From contig NZ_QRDZ01000004.1 of assembly GCF_003386235.1 (NCBI RefSeq), positions 1 to 64,000 on the forward strand: 64,000 nt of DNA, in the 5' to 3' direction. The translations under genes and the position numbers were made by a program. Shown here one piece after another: positions 33,011-41,932 of the stretch. This DNA is from Cohnella phaseoli. GTDB lineage: Bacteria > Bacillota > Bacilli > Paenibacillales > Paenibacillaceae. Every line of letters starts with the position of its first letter. Positions within the stretch are counted from its first letter, which is position 1. The notes below the pieces were generated by a model, which ran no database searches, was not told the DNA's origin, and saw nothing but the letters and a program-made list of their open reading frames with translations.

Positions 33011-35304
33011 AGGACGGAAAATTGCGCGTGCTCGTATGCGGCTCTACGTTCGGGCAGTTTTATCTGGAGGCGCTTCGGTTGGCGTCCGATCGATTCGAAC
33101 TGGTAGGCTTGCTCGCCAAGGGAAGCGAAAGGTCGCAGCGATGCGCGGCCTATTACGGAATCAAGCTGTATACCGACGCGAACGAGCTTCCTGCAGACAT
33201 CGATCTCGCCTGTGTCGTGCTGCGATCCGGCGTGCTGGGCGGTCGCGGGACAGAGCTGTCGCTGAGCTTGCTTGAACGGGGAATCCATGTCGTTCAGGAG
33301 CAGCCCGTTCATCATGCCGATTTGGCGGCATGTCTGCGCAAGGCGCGCCAGAAGGGCGTGATTTTCCAAACGGGCGATTTGTACGTTCACCTGCCTGCGG
33401 TCAGACGGTTTATCGCGTGCGCCAAGGCGATGCTGGACAGACAAGGGGCGGTCTATATCGACGCCGCTTTCGCCTCGCAGGTGTCTTACCCCATGGTGCA
33501 TATTTTTGCAAAAGCATTGCCGGCCATTCGGCCGTGGCGGATTGAGCGTTCGGCCGATAGCGCCGGGCCGTTCCGGGTGCTGACGGGAACGATTGGCCAT
33601 ACTCCCGTCGTTATGACCGTTCATCAGGAGGTCGATCCCGACGATCCGGACAATTATCTTCATCTGCTTCATCGCATGACGATCGGCTCCGCGGGCGGGA
33701 ACCTGTCGCTTACCGATACGCACGGTCCGGTCGTATGGCGGCCGCGGCTGCATATTCCCGACCATCCGGACGTTCTTGGAGAATTGGCGTCCGATCATCC
33801 AGCGTATTTGCTGGACAGCAGCACGGAGACGCTGGGGCCGGCATCGGCCGCGAGCTACAAGGACATTCTTACGGCGCAATGGCCGCGCGCGATCGCCGAC
33901 GACCTGTCGGCCATGCGGGAGCGTATCCTCGGCCGGGTGAACTCGGACATGATTGCGCAGCAGGAGTTGACGTGCTCTGTGCAGTGGCAGGAGCTGACAT
34001 CGGCCTTGGGTTATCCGGAGCTTCGCGCGGGTAGCGGTCACCAGCCGTTTCCGCTGCGAATTTTGCGGGATGCCGCCGCGGGAATTCGCGACGACGGCGC
34101 TGCAGAGCTCCGGGAGTCTGGAGTGGTTCATGTCGCCGCTGCGCTGGAGGATGTCGAGGTCGATATCGCCTCATGCGGCGAATATGCGGAGAGCGAGCTT
34201 CAGGGCATCGATGCCGCTAGCGTGAACGCTTTTGTCGCGAGGCTGGACGAGGCGGTGCTTGACTCGATGCTCTATACGCTACAACAGCAGGGAACGCTGC
34301 TGGGCAGCGAGCGGTTTTACGACAGAGAAGAAGCGATAGCGGCATCAGGGACGAGCCCCAAGCATCGCGGCTTGCTTGGGCGCTGGCTGGAATTGCTGGC
34401 GGAGCGGGGCCGCGTCAAGCGAAGAAACCATGAAATATCCGGAGCGAACGCGGTAACTCAAGCGGAGCTGGACGAACGCTGGCAGGCAGTTAGGGAAATC
34501 TGGGACGACAGGCTCGGCTCGCCGCTAGTAATGGACTATCTGAGCGACAATGTCCGGCAGCTTCCCAGACTCATCAGCGGGGAGCAGCAGGCCGCGTTTC
34601 TGCTATTTCCCGAGGGGAGGATGGAGTACGCCCGCGCGTTGTACCGCGAGACGATTATAGCCCGTTATCTGAACAAGTCGCTGGCGGAGGCGGTTGTTCG
34701 TATCGCCGCTGCGAAGCGGGGCGCGCTGGCCGACAAGAGCAGACGAAAGCTGCGGATCGTCGAGATCGGCGCGGGCACAGGGGCGACTACGGAGGCGATC
34801 ATTCCGCGGCTGATGGAGCTGCAGGGCGCATGGGATACGGAATATCGCTTCACGGATGTATCTCCGTTCTTTTTTGCGGACGCGAAGGCCCGGTTTAAGC
34901 ATTGTCCTTGGATGCAGTTCCAGGTCGTCGATATCGACAAGGACCCTGTCGGACAGGGGTTAAGCGCTGAAGGATCGGACGTAGTCATCGCGGCGGGGGT
35001 GCTGAACAATGCGACCGACACCGATCGAACCGTCGCGGGACTGATGCGGCTTCTGGCTCCCGGAGGCTGGATGCTCATTACGGAGCCTGTGCGAGAGTTT
35101 CCGGAAATTCTGATTTCCCAGGCCTTTATGATGACTCAACCGGAAGATGACAGGAGAAACACGGGAACCGCTTTTCTATCTGCGGAGCAGTGGAGAAAGG
35201 TTTTTGCAAAAGCGGGCGCGACAGAAATAAAGGTGCTTCCGGCCGAGGGGCATAGGCTTGCTCCGTTGGGTCAAAAGTTGTTCGCTGTGCGCAAACACGG
35301 ATAG
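33007..35304 (+). CDS. Thiazolinyl imine reductase fused to SAM methyltransferase
   Basis: 765 aa from GTG at 33007 (GGAGGGAGAG upstream, GTGA overlap). Residues 1-350 are like Irp3/YbtU/PchG reductases: KLRVLVCGSTFGQFYLEALR, ERGIHVVQEQPVHHADLAAC, QTGDLYVHLPAVRRFI. These use NADPH to reduce a carrier-bound thiazoline to thiazolidine. The remaining residues form a methyltransferase with an intact SAM loop RIVEIGAGTGATTEAIIPRL (about 580) and DVVIAAGVLNNATDTDRTVA, similar to the type usually inserted inside adenylation domains. The natural fusion of the two activities is unusual. It would deliver reduction and probably N- or C-methylation to the same ring. Confidence 0.88.
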   Translation: MKDGKLRVLVCGSTFGQFYLEALRLASDRFELVGLLAKGSERSQRCAAYYGIKLYTDANELPADIDLACVVLRSGVLGGRGTELSLSLLERGIHVVQEQPVHHADLAACLRKARQKGVIFQTGDLYVHLPAVRRFIACAKAMLDRQGAVYIDAAFASQVSYPMVHIFAKALPAIRPWRIERSADSAGPFRVLTGTIGHTPVVMTVHQEVDPDDPDNYLHLLHRMTIGSAGGNLSLTDTHGPVVWRPRLHIPDHPDVLGELASDHPAYLLDSSTETLGPASAASYKDILTAQWPRAIADDLSAMRERILGRVNSDMIAQQELTCSVQWQELTSALGYPELRAGSGHQPFPLRILRDAAAGIRDDGAAELRESGVVHVAAALEDVEVDIASCGEYAESELQGIDAASVNAFVARLDEAVLDSMLYTLQQQGTLLGSERFYDREEAIAASGTSPKHRGLLGRWLELLAERGRVKRRNHEISGANAVTQAELDERWQAVREIWDDRLGSPLVMDYLSDNVRQLPRLISGEQQAAFLLFPEGRMEYARALYRETIIARYLNKSLAEAVVRIAAAKRGALADKSRRKLRIVEIGAGTGATTEAIIPRLMELQGAWDTEYRFTDVSPFFFADAKARFKHCPWMQFQVVDIDKDPVGQGLSAEGSDVVIAAGVLNNATDTDRTVAGLMRLLAPGGWMLITEPVREFPEILISQAFMMTQPEDDRRNTGTAFLSAEQWRKVFAKAGATEIKVLPAEGHRLAPLGQKLFAVRKHG

Positions 35305-35352
35305 TCGGCGCGCCGTAATCGAGCAAAACGACGAAAGGGGAGAAGTGAAGAC

Positions 35353-38300
35353 GTGATGAATATGAGCAATTCAGCGGCCGTCGATCTGATGGCGCGTCTG
35401 CGCAAAGGAGGAGCGGCTTTATGGGAGGAAAACGGGAAATTGCGTTATCGGGCGCCGCAGGGCGTTCTATCCGAAGACGACCTGAGGGCGTTAAAGGAGC
35501 ATAAGGAGAATATTCTGTTTGCGCTTCAAGCGGAGGCCGATCCGGCGGCGGTAGTTGCTGCTGCGTATCCGGAATCCCGGTTCGAGCCGTTCCCGCTCAC
35601 GGATGTGCAGTCCGCTTATTTGCTGGGCCGAAGCGAAGCGTTCGGATACGGCGGCGTAGCGTGCCATATTTATTTGGAGATCAATTATCCGGAGCTGGAC
35701 CGCGAGCGCGTGGAGGAAATATGGAATAAGCTGATCGCTCGCCACGACATGCTGAGGGCGACGATCGACAGGAACGGTTATCAGCAGGTGGCGGATCAGG
35801 CGCCCCGATTCTCCGTGACCGGTATCGACGCAAGCGCATGGGATGCGGACAGAACGGAGGCAAGGCTGGATGAAGTTCGCGAGTCGATGGGCCATCGCGT
35901 CTACGATCCGGGAAGCTGGCCGCTGTTTGACATCGCTGTGACGCGGACGGCCGAAAGAGCCGTTCTGCATTTCTCCATCGAGTTTCTCATTGCCGACTGG
36001 GCAAGCATCTGGCTGCTTCTCTCGGAGTTTGAGCGGATGTACGCGGATGGGCACACGGTTCTTCCGGAGCTTCGACTCACGTTCCGCGATTATTTGTTGG
36101 CCGAGCGGAGCTTGAGGGAAGGCGCCGCGTATGCCAGAGACAAGCAGTATTGGCTTAGCCGCATCGAGGATCTCCCGCCGGCGCCGGATTTGCCTGCGGC
36201 AAGGCGATCTTCCGAATCTGCGCAGGCACGCTTCTCTCGTCGTTATTTGCGGTTGAACGCAGACGCGTGGAACGGCTTCAAGCGGAGGGCGCAGCAACGC
36301 GGCATTACGCCGACTACGGCTGTCCTGGCGGCGTATGCCGCAGTGATCGAGAGATGGAGCCGCAGCCGTTCCTTTTGCTTGAATCTTACGGTGCTGAATC
36401 GGCTGCCTTTGCATCCCCAAGTTCGCGACATCGTAGGCGACTTTACCTCGATCAGCTTGCTGGCCGTGGATTGGAACAGCGGCCGCTCGTTCGGCGAACG
36501 GGCCAAGGCGATCAACGGGCAACTGTTCGAGGATCTGGACCATCGGCTGTTCTCCGGCGTCGAGGTGCTGCGGGAAATTTCCCGCAGGAAGGGCAGAGAA
36601 GCGGCGCTTATGCCGATCGTGTTTACGAGCGCGATCGGGCTTGCCGGTCAGACGGAAGGGAGCGGACTCACCGGGCAAGTGGAAGGACAAGGCATCAGTC
36701 AGACTCCGCAGGTGTTTATCGATTGCCAGGCGATGGATCGCGAAACAGGGCTGCAAGTTAACTGGGACATTCGAGAGGGCGTGTTCCCGGAAGGCATGAC
36801 GGACGATATGTTCGCAGCGTTCGAAGCGCTGCTGCGCCAGCTTGCCGAAGCGGACCGACACTGGGAGGAGAGCGAGTCGGTGGAGCTGCCCGCGTGGCAG
36901 ATGGACGAGCGGAGCCGGATCAACAGCACCGCGATGCCGCTGCCGACCGGCACGCTGCACGGCGGCGTATTCGCCCAGGCGGCGGCAGATCCCCGACGGA
37001 TTGCTATTATCGACGGCGAGGAGCAGGTAACTTACGGAGAGCTTGCGCGCAGAGCGGCGGGAATCGCCGCGAGGCTGCAAGGAGCGGGCTGCGGCAAGGG
37101 AGACCGGGTGGCGGTAGCGATGGAGAAATCCGCGCAGCAGGCGGCGGCCGTGCTCGGGGTTCTGGCGCTTGGGGCCGCTTATGTGCCGATCGACCCTGCG
37201 CAGCCGACCGCGAGGCGAACGGCCATCCTGGAGAAAACGCAGGTGCGCCACCTGTTGACCGGCAGGGCGATTCGCACGGAATGGCCGGAGAATGTCGAGA
37301 CGATCGAGATCGACCGGATCAAGCCCCTGGAGAGAGAGTGGACGGAAGCGGAGTCCGACGCGGATTTGCCGGCTTATATTATTCATACTTCGGGCTCGAC
37401 CGGGCAGCCCAAAGGCGTTGTCATTACCCACCGGGCGGCTGTCAACACGATTCATGCGATCAACGGCTGCTTTGACGTCGGCCCGGAGGACACGGCGCTC
37501 GGACTGGCCCAGCTCGGCTTCGATCTGTCGGTGTACGACCTATTCGGCGTGCTGTCGGCCGGGGGAACGCTGGTATATCCTGCCGCCGACCGGCAGACCG
37601 ATCCGTCCCATTGGGCGGAGCTGATCGTCCGGCATCGCGTGTCGATCTGGAATTCCGTTCCGGCGATGATGCAGATGCTGCTGGCCTATTGGCGCTCAGA
37701 GCCGGGGGGCGGCTCGGCCAAGCTGCGGCTTGTTCTGTTATCCGGAGACTGGATACCGCTTCATGTGCCCGATTCGCTGGCCGCCCTCGCCCCTTCGGCG
37801 CAGCTTGTCTGTCTTGGCGGCGCTACCGAGGCTTCCATATGGTCGAACTATCACATTTATCAAGGCCTGCATCCGAACTGGAGCAGCATTCCGTACGGCC
37901 GGCCGCTGCCGAATCAAAGCTTTCGCGTGTTGGACGGACAGCTGCGCGATTGCCCGGTATGGGTGCCGGGCGAGCTTTACATTGGCGGCGAAGGGTTGGC
38001 CGATGGGTATTTCGGCGATCGGCAAACGACGGAGGCGAGCTTCTTCCCTCATCCGTCCGACGGACAGCGATTGTATCGGACGGGGGATATCGGACGCTAC
38101 ATGCCTGGCGGGGAAATCGAATTTCTCGGCCGCGAGGACAATCAGGTGAAAATTCGCGGGTATCGAATCGAGCTTGGCGAGATTGAAGCCGCGCTGCAAA
38201 AGCATCCTGCGGTTGCGTCCGCTGCGGTTGTCGCGGTTGGCAGCGGAGACGACAAAGCGTTGTTCGGCGCGGTGGAGACGGTTCCCGGCCAATCCGTGCG

Positions 38301-39765
38301 GGCGGCGGAGCTGATCGAGCTTCAATCCGGTTATTTGCCGGGATATATGGTCGTTGCCGAATTGCGGATTGTCTCCGCTCTGCCGTTGACGGGCAACGGC
38401 AAAGTCGACCGGAAGGAAATTGCCGGATGGCGGCTTATGTCCGAATCTTCCATCCATATGGCGGAGGAGTCGGGCGAGATCGGCGACTCTTTGGAGAGGG
38501 AGCTTTCGCAGGTTTGGGCGGAAGCGCTCGGCTTGCCGGCGATCGGAAGGGCGGATAATTTTTACAGCCGCGGAGCCGATTCGCTAATTATGGCGCAGGT
38601 GGCGGGCAAGCTCCGGGAAGGGATGTCCGGCGAACCGTCGGGAAGCTCGATCCCGTTCGATGCGCTGCTCCGACAGATGCTCAATTATCCGACGGTGGCC
38701 GCGTTGGCCGAATTTGTACGCACGCATAGCGGACGAGCCGGCGACCGTCCCGCCGCCGAAGCGGCGGCCGTACGGAGTCGGGGCGCTTCCGGCAATGCGG
38801 CGCTTGCTTCTTATGGCGGCGGAACCGCGGGACCGTTGCGGGTCGTATTTCATGCCGGACTGGGGACGATGAACGATTTTCGGCTGCTGCTGGCTCATCT
38901 GGACAAGCAGCAGGCCGGCCCGGTCATCGGCATCACTGTAGCGGATGCCTCCGTCTATTGCTCCGCCCGACATGACGAATTGATCGAGCGGCTGGCCGAC
39001 GACTACGCCAAGCGGCTGATCGAAACCGGACATGCAAGGATGCAACTGATCGGCTACTCCCTGGGCGGAGTTATCGCCGCCGAAACGGCGCGGCGCCTGC
39101 TGGAGACGGGAATCGAAATCGTCGATCTTGCGCTGATTGAGAGCCATCCCGTGCCCTATGCCATCGACGACGATTTGGTGACGGAAGCGCTGTTTGCGAC
39201 GAATCTGAACCTTTCGCTGGAACAGGTCGGCTTCAGCGGCGTTCATCCGGACGATCTTCATCGCGGCTTGCGAAAAATGTTCGAAGACAACAATCAAAGC
39301 GTGCCCGCAGGGGCCTCGCTGAGCATTGGCGGCGACGAAGGACTAGACCGGGTAGGAGAGCTGTTCCGCAGATTGTCTCAAATTACTGCAAGAGAACGAT
39401 TTACGGCGTATGTGGATGCGATAGCCGGGTTGAGCGGCGAAAAAATGCCGGTCGAGATGGCGGAAAGCCTGTTTCAAGTGTTCCGTCAAAGCCTGAAGGC
39501 GGCCCGGTTTACGCCGCGGCCTTACATGGGCGATATGCGTCTGTTGTTGGCCAAGGAGCCCTTTGCTTTGTTGCCGGGAACGAAGGAGGCGACGCTTGGC
39601 TTCTGGCGGGAAATTTGTCTCGGCGACCTGACCGTGGAGGAGATCGAGGGCAATCATCTGACCAGCATTGCGGTCGAACCGAACGCAAGCGCTCTTGCCG
39701 GTTTGCTGGGTCAAGCGCTCGCTGCCGCAGGCGGTGTTCTTACTTTTCGAGGAGGAGAACGATAG
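35353..39765 (+). CDS. NRPS termination module: docking - Cy - A(Cys) - PCP - TE
   Basis: 1470 aa. A TubC-like N-terminal docking domain (about 8-58: DLMARLRKGGAALWEENGKL) is followed by a cyclization domain (about 70-500). Its motif reads EFLIADWAS (near 210), with Glu in place of the first Asp. The adenylation domain (about 530-1030; HTSGSTGQPKG) has the cysteine code D-L-Y-N-L-S-L-I and no insertion; A10 is NGKVDR. The PCP motif is RGADSLIMAQ (about 1075), and the thioesterase (about 1150-1465) carries GYSLGG and EGNH. It should add the last thiazoline and release the product as acid. GTG at 35353 and ATG at 35356 are both possible starts after AAAGGGGAG. Confidence 0.92.
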   Translation: MMNMSNSAAVDLMARLRKGGAALWEENGKLRYRAPQGVLSEDDLRALKEHKENILFALQAEADPAAVVAAAYPESRFEPFPLTDVQSAYLLGRSEAFGYGGVACHIYLEINYPELDRERVEEIWNKLIARHDMLRATIDRNGYQQVADQAPRFSVTGIDASAWDADRTEARLDEVRESMGHRVYDPGSWPLFDIAVTRTAERAVLHFSIEFLIADWASIWLLLSEFERMYADGHTVLPELRLTFRDYLLAERSLREGAAYARDKQYWLSRIEDLPPAPDLPAARRSSESAQARFSRRYLRLNADAWNGFKRRAQQRGITPTTAVLAAYAAVIERWSRSRSFCLNLTVLNRLPLHPQVRDIVGDFTSISLLAVDWNSGRSFGERAKAINGQLFEDLDHRLFSGVEVLREISRRKGREAALMPIVFTSAIGLAGQTEGSGLTGQVEGQGISQTPQVFIDCQAMDRETGLQVNWDIREGVFPEGMTDDMFAAFEALLRQLAEADRHWEESESVELPAWQMDERSRINSTAMPLPTGTLHGGVFAQAAADPRRIAIIDGEEQVTYGELARRAAGIAARLQGAGCGKGDRVAVAMEKSAQQAAAVLGVLALGAAYVPIDPAQPTARRTAILEKTQVRHLLTGRAIRTEWPENVETIEIDRIKPLEREWTEAESDADLPAYIIHTSGSTGQPKGVVITHRAAVNTIHAINGCFDVGPEDTALGLAQLGFDLSVYDLFGVLSAGGTLVYPAADRQTDPSHWAELIVRHRVSIWNSVPAMMQMLLAYWRSEPGGGSAKLRLVLLSGDWIPLHVPDSLAALAPSAQLVCLGGATEASIWSNYHIYQGLHPNWSSIPYGRPLPNQSFRVLDGQLRDCPVWVPGELYIGGEGLADGYFGDRQTTEASFFPHPSDGQRLYRTGDIGRYMPGGEIEFLGREDNQVKIRGYRIELGEIEAALQKHPAVASAAVVAVGSGDDKALFGAVETVPGQSVRAAELIELQSGYLPGYMVVAELRIVSALPLTGNGKVDRKEIAGWRLMSESSIHMAEESGEIGDSLERELSQVWAEALGLPAIGRADNFYSRGADSLIMAQVAGKLREGMSGEPSGSSIPFDALLRQMLNYPTVAALAEFVRTHSGRAGDRPAAEAAAVRSRGASGNAALASYGGGTAGPLRVVFHAGLGTMNDFRLLLAHLDKQQAGPVIGITVADASVYCSARHDELIERLADDYAKRLIETGHARMQLIGYSLGGVIAAETARRLLETGIEIVDLALIESHPVPYAIDDDLVTEALFATNLNLSLEQVGFSGVHPDDLHRGLRKMFEDNNQSVPAGASLSIGGDEGLDRVGELFRRLSQITARERFTAYVDAIAGLSGEKMPVEMAESLFQVFRQSLKAARFTPRPYMGDMRLLLAKEPFALLPGTKEATLGFWREICLGDLTVEEIEGNHLTSIAVEPNASALAGLLGQALAAAGGVLTFRGGER

Positions 39766-39766
39766 C

Positions 39767-41932
39767 ATGATCGACATGGATAAAAAAAGGCGGCACGACG
39801 TCGAATCCATCCATCGCATCCTGGAGCTGCGAGCGCGGCGCACTCCGAACAAACAAGCTTACGGTCTGTTGGACGAGAACTTCCGTCTGACGGAAATCAC
39901 ATATGCGGAATTGCTGGAGAGAGCATCTGCGCTCGCTTCCTGCCTTGCGGAGCGCAAGCTGGCCGCTGGCAGCCGCTGCTTGCTGATGTTCCATCAAAGC
40001 ATCGAATTTATTGTCGCCTTCTTTGCCTGCTTGCGCGCAGGGACCGTTCCCGTACCCGTCAATATGCCGGGGAGGAACCGGCCGCTGACCAAATGGGAAG
40101 GCATCGCCCGGAACGCGCAGGCCGACTGCATTCTGACAGACCGCCTCCTGGTGGCTTCCTTGGGTGAGACTTTGCAAGGCTCGGATACTCTGGCGGCTTT
40201 GCCGCTCTATGCCGAAGAGGAGGGGCCTCACGAGGAAACGACTGCTGCGTGCCATGCGCTGGCCTTTTTGCAGTATACCTCCGGCTCGACCGGAGAGCCG
40301 AAAGGCGTAATGGTTACGCACGCCGCGCTCTTGAGCAATTTGCGGCAGCTTGAAGCCAAGTTCGCCTTCGACGAAAACAGCGTCATGGTAAGCTGGCTTC
40401 CGTTTTACCACGATATGGGCCTCATTCTCGGTATTCTACAGGGCGTCTATTCCGGCTATAAAGTGATTTTAATGAAGCCTGCGGACTTCATGCAGCAGCC
40501 GGCGGCTTGGCTGAGAGCCGTCTCCGTCTACGGCGCTACGCATACCGGCGCGCCTAACTTTGCCTACCGGCTTGCTGCAGACAAGCTGGAAACATGGGAT
40601 CGGGACGGGGAGGAGCCGATTGCGCTGAACGGCTTGCGAAGAGCTTTTTGCGGCGCGGAGCCGGTCGATCTTCAGACGCTGACCCGCTTTGCCAACGTCG
40701 CGAAGCACTATGGCTTCGACAGCGGCGCGTTATCTCCCGGTTACGGCTTGGCCGAGGCGTCGCTTGTAGTTGCGACCTATGGAACGAGACAGCGCGTCGG
40801 TTGGCTGAAGCTTGACCGGGCCAAGCTGAAGAGCAATGTCGTTCAGGTGCTGGACGGCGGGAGCCTGGACAACGCCCCAATCGCAGCCGAATCGGAAGAA
40901 GCGGAAGAATCCGGGTCCGGCGCGGTTTATTTGGTGGGAAACGGCTTTGTCATCGACGGACATCGCTTGTCGGTGAGGCATACGGAGAATAGACGCGAGC
41001 TCGGCGAAGGTCAGATTGGCGAGGTGGTCTTCTCCGGGCCGTCCGTGACGCAGGGCTATTGGAATCGTCCGGTGGAGACGGACCTCGCTTTTCCATACGA
41101 TGAGCGCAGCGGACGGATTGAATTGCATACAGGCGATCTCGGGTTCAAGACGGCAAGCGGCGAGCTCTACATTACGGGCAGAATGAAGGACTTGATCATT
41201 ATCCAAGGCATGAATTATTACCCGCAGGATATCGAGAGAACGGCATTCGAAGCCGATCCCGAGCTCCGCCCGGACGGAGCTGCCGCTTTCTCCGTCGATC
41301 GGGGCGGGGAAGAAAAGCTGATTGTGATCCAGGAGGCGAATCGTTCGGCGGTCCGAAATCCGCAATGCGAGAGATGGGCGGCGCGCATTAGGGATCGGGT
41401 GCGAAGCGTGCACGACATTTCCGTAGAAGCCGTCGTCTTTGTGCCGCCGATGCACATCCCCCGGACGACAAGCGGCAAGATACAGCGAGGCAAGGCCAAG
41501 CTCATGTACGAAAACAACGAATGGGCCAAAACGCTGGGCATCTGCGTGTTCGATCGAGAACCGGGCTATACGGAACGAGTCGGCGCGGAAATCTCCAGCG
41601 AGCCGCTGCTGGAGCGGTATATCGTCGAGCTTGTCGCGGAGCAGCTTGCCGTTTCCAGCTCCGTGATCGACGGGGAGCTTCCTTTTATGGAGCTGGGCCT
41701 GACTTCCGCGATGGCGCTGTCCGTGCGTCATTCGTTGGAGCGGGCTACGGGTCTGAGCATCTCTGCAACGGCGCTGTTTAACTATAATACCGCCGGACGG
41801 ATGAGCCGTTATTTGTTTGCGCTTCTTCGCGGCGGCGATGTCCCGGGCGACTCCGCTCTTGATGAGCGCTCGGAGTCGGAATGGCTGGAGCTGTTGAAGC
41901 GGGAGCTGGGGGGTGAAGCGCGTGCCAACTGA
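39767..41932 (+). CDS. Fatty-acyl-AMP ligase with C-terminal acyl carrier domain
   Basis: 721 aa from ATG at 39767 (GGAGGAG 9 bp upstream). The FAAL signature is seen in LQYTSGSTGEPKGVMVTHAA, SWLPFYHDMGLILGILQGVY, GAPNFAYRLAADKL and GYGLAEASLVVATYG; FAALs lack CoA-ligase activity and pass the acyl-AMP to a carrier. The C-terminal 85 residues are that carrier, with serine in ELGLTSAMALSVRH (about 645). It supplies the starter unit, replacing the salicylate ligase of yersiniabactin and pyochelin. Chain length is not readable. The downstream PKS starts inside its 3' end. Confidence 0.92.
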   Translation: MIDMDKKRRHDVESIHRILELRARRTPNKQAYGLLDENFRLTEITYAELLERASALASCLAERKLAAGSRCLLMFHQSIEFIVAFFACLRAGTVPVPVNMPGRNRPLTKWEGIARNAQADCILTDRLLVASLGETLQGSDTLAALPLYAEEEGPHEETTAACHALAFLQYTSGSTGEPKGVMVTHAALLSNLRQLEAKFAFDENSVMVSWLPFYHDMGLILGILQGVYSGYKVILMKPADFMQQPAAWLRAVSVYGATHTGAPNFAYRLAADKLETWDRDGEEPIALNGLRRAFCGAEPVDLQTLTRFANVAKHYGFDSGALSPGYGLAEASLVVATYGTRQRVGWLKLDRAKLKSNVVQVLDGGSLDNAPIAAESEEAEESGSGAVYLVGNGFVIDGHRLSVRHTENRRELGEGQIGEVVFSGPSVTQGYWNRPVETDLAFPYDERSGRIELHTGDLGFKTASGELYITGRMKDLIIIQGMNYYPQDIERTAFEADPELRPDGAAAFSVDRGGEEKLIVIQEANRSAVRNPQCERWAARIRDRVRSVHDISVEAVVFVPPMHIPRTTSGKIQRGKAKLMYENNEWAKTLGICVFDREPGYTERVGAEISSEPLLERYIVELVAEQLAVSSSVIDGELPFMELGLTSAMALSVRHSLERATGLSISATALFNYNTAGRMSRYLFALLRGGDVPGDSALDERSESEWLELLKRELGGEARAN

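Noticed and set aside
35491..37455. 654-codon minus-strand open frame, and similar long ones at 32740-34131, 55230-56834 and 45771-46853
   Set aside because: All lie opposite well-defined NRPS, PKS or ABC domains; in high-GC DNA antisense frames stay open by chance. The translations are Arg/His/Pro-rich without motifs.
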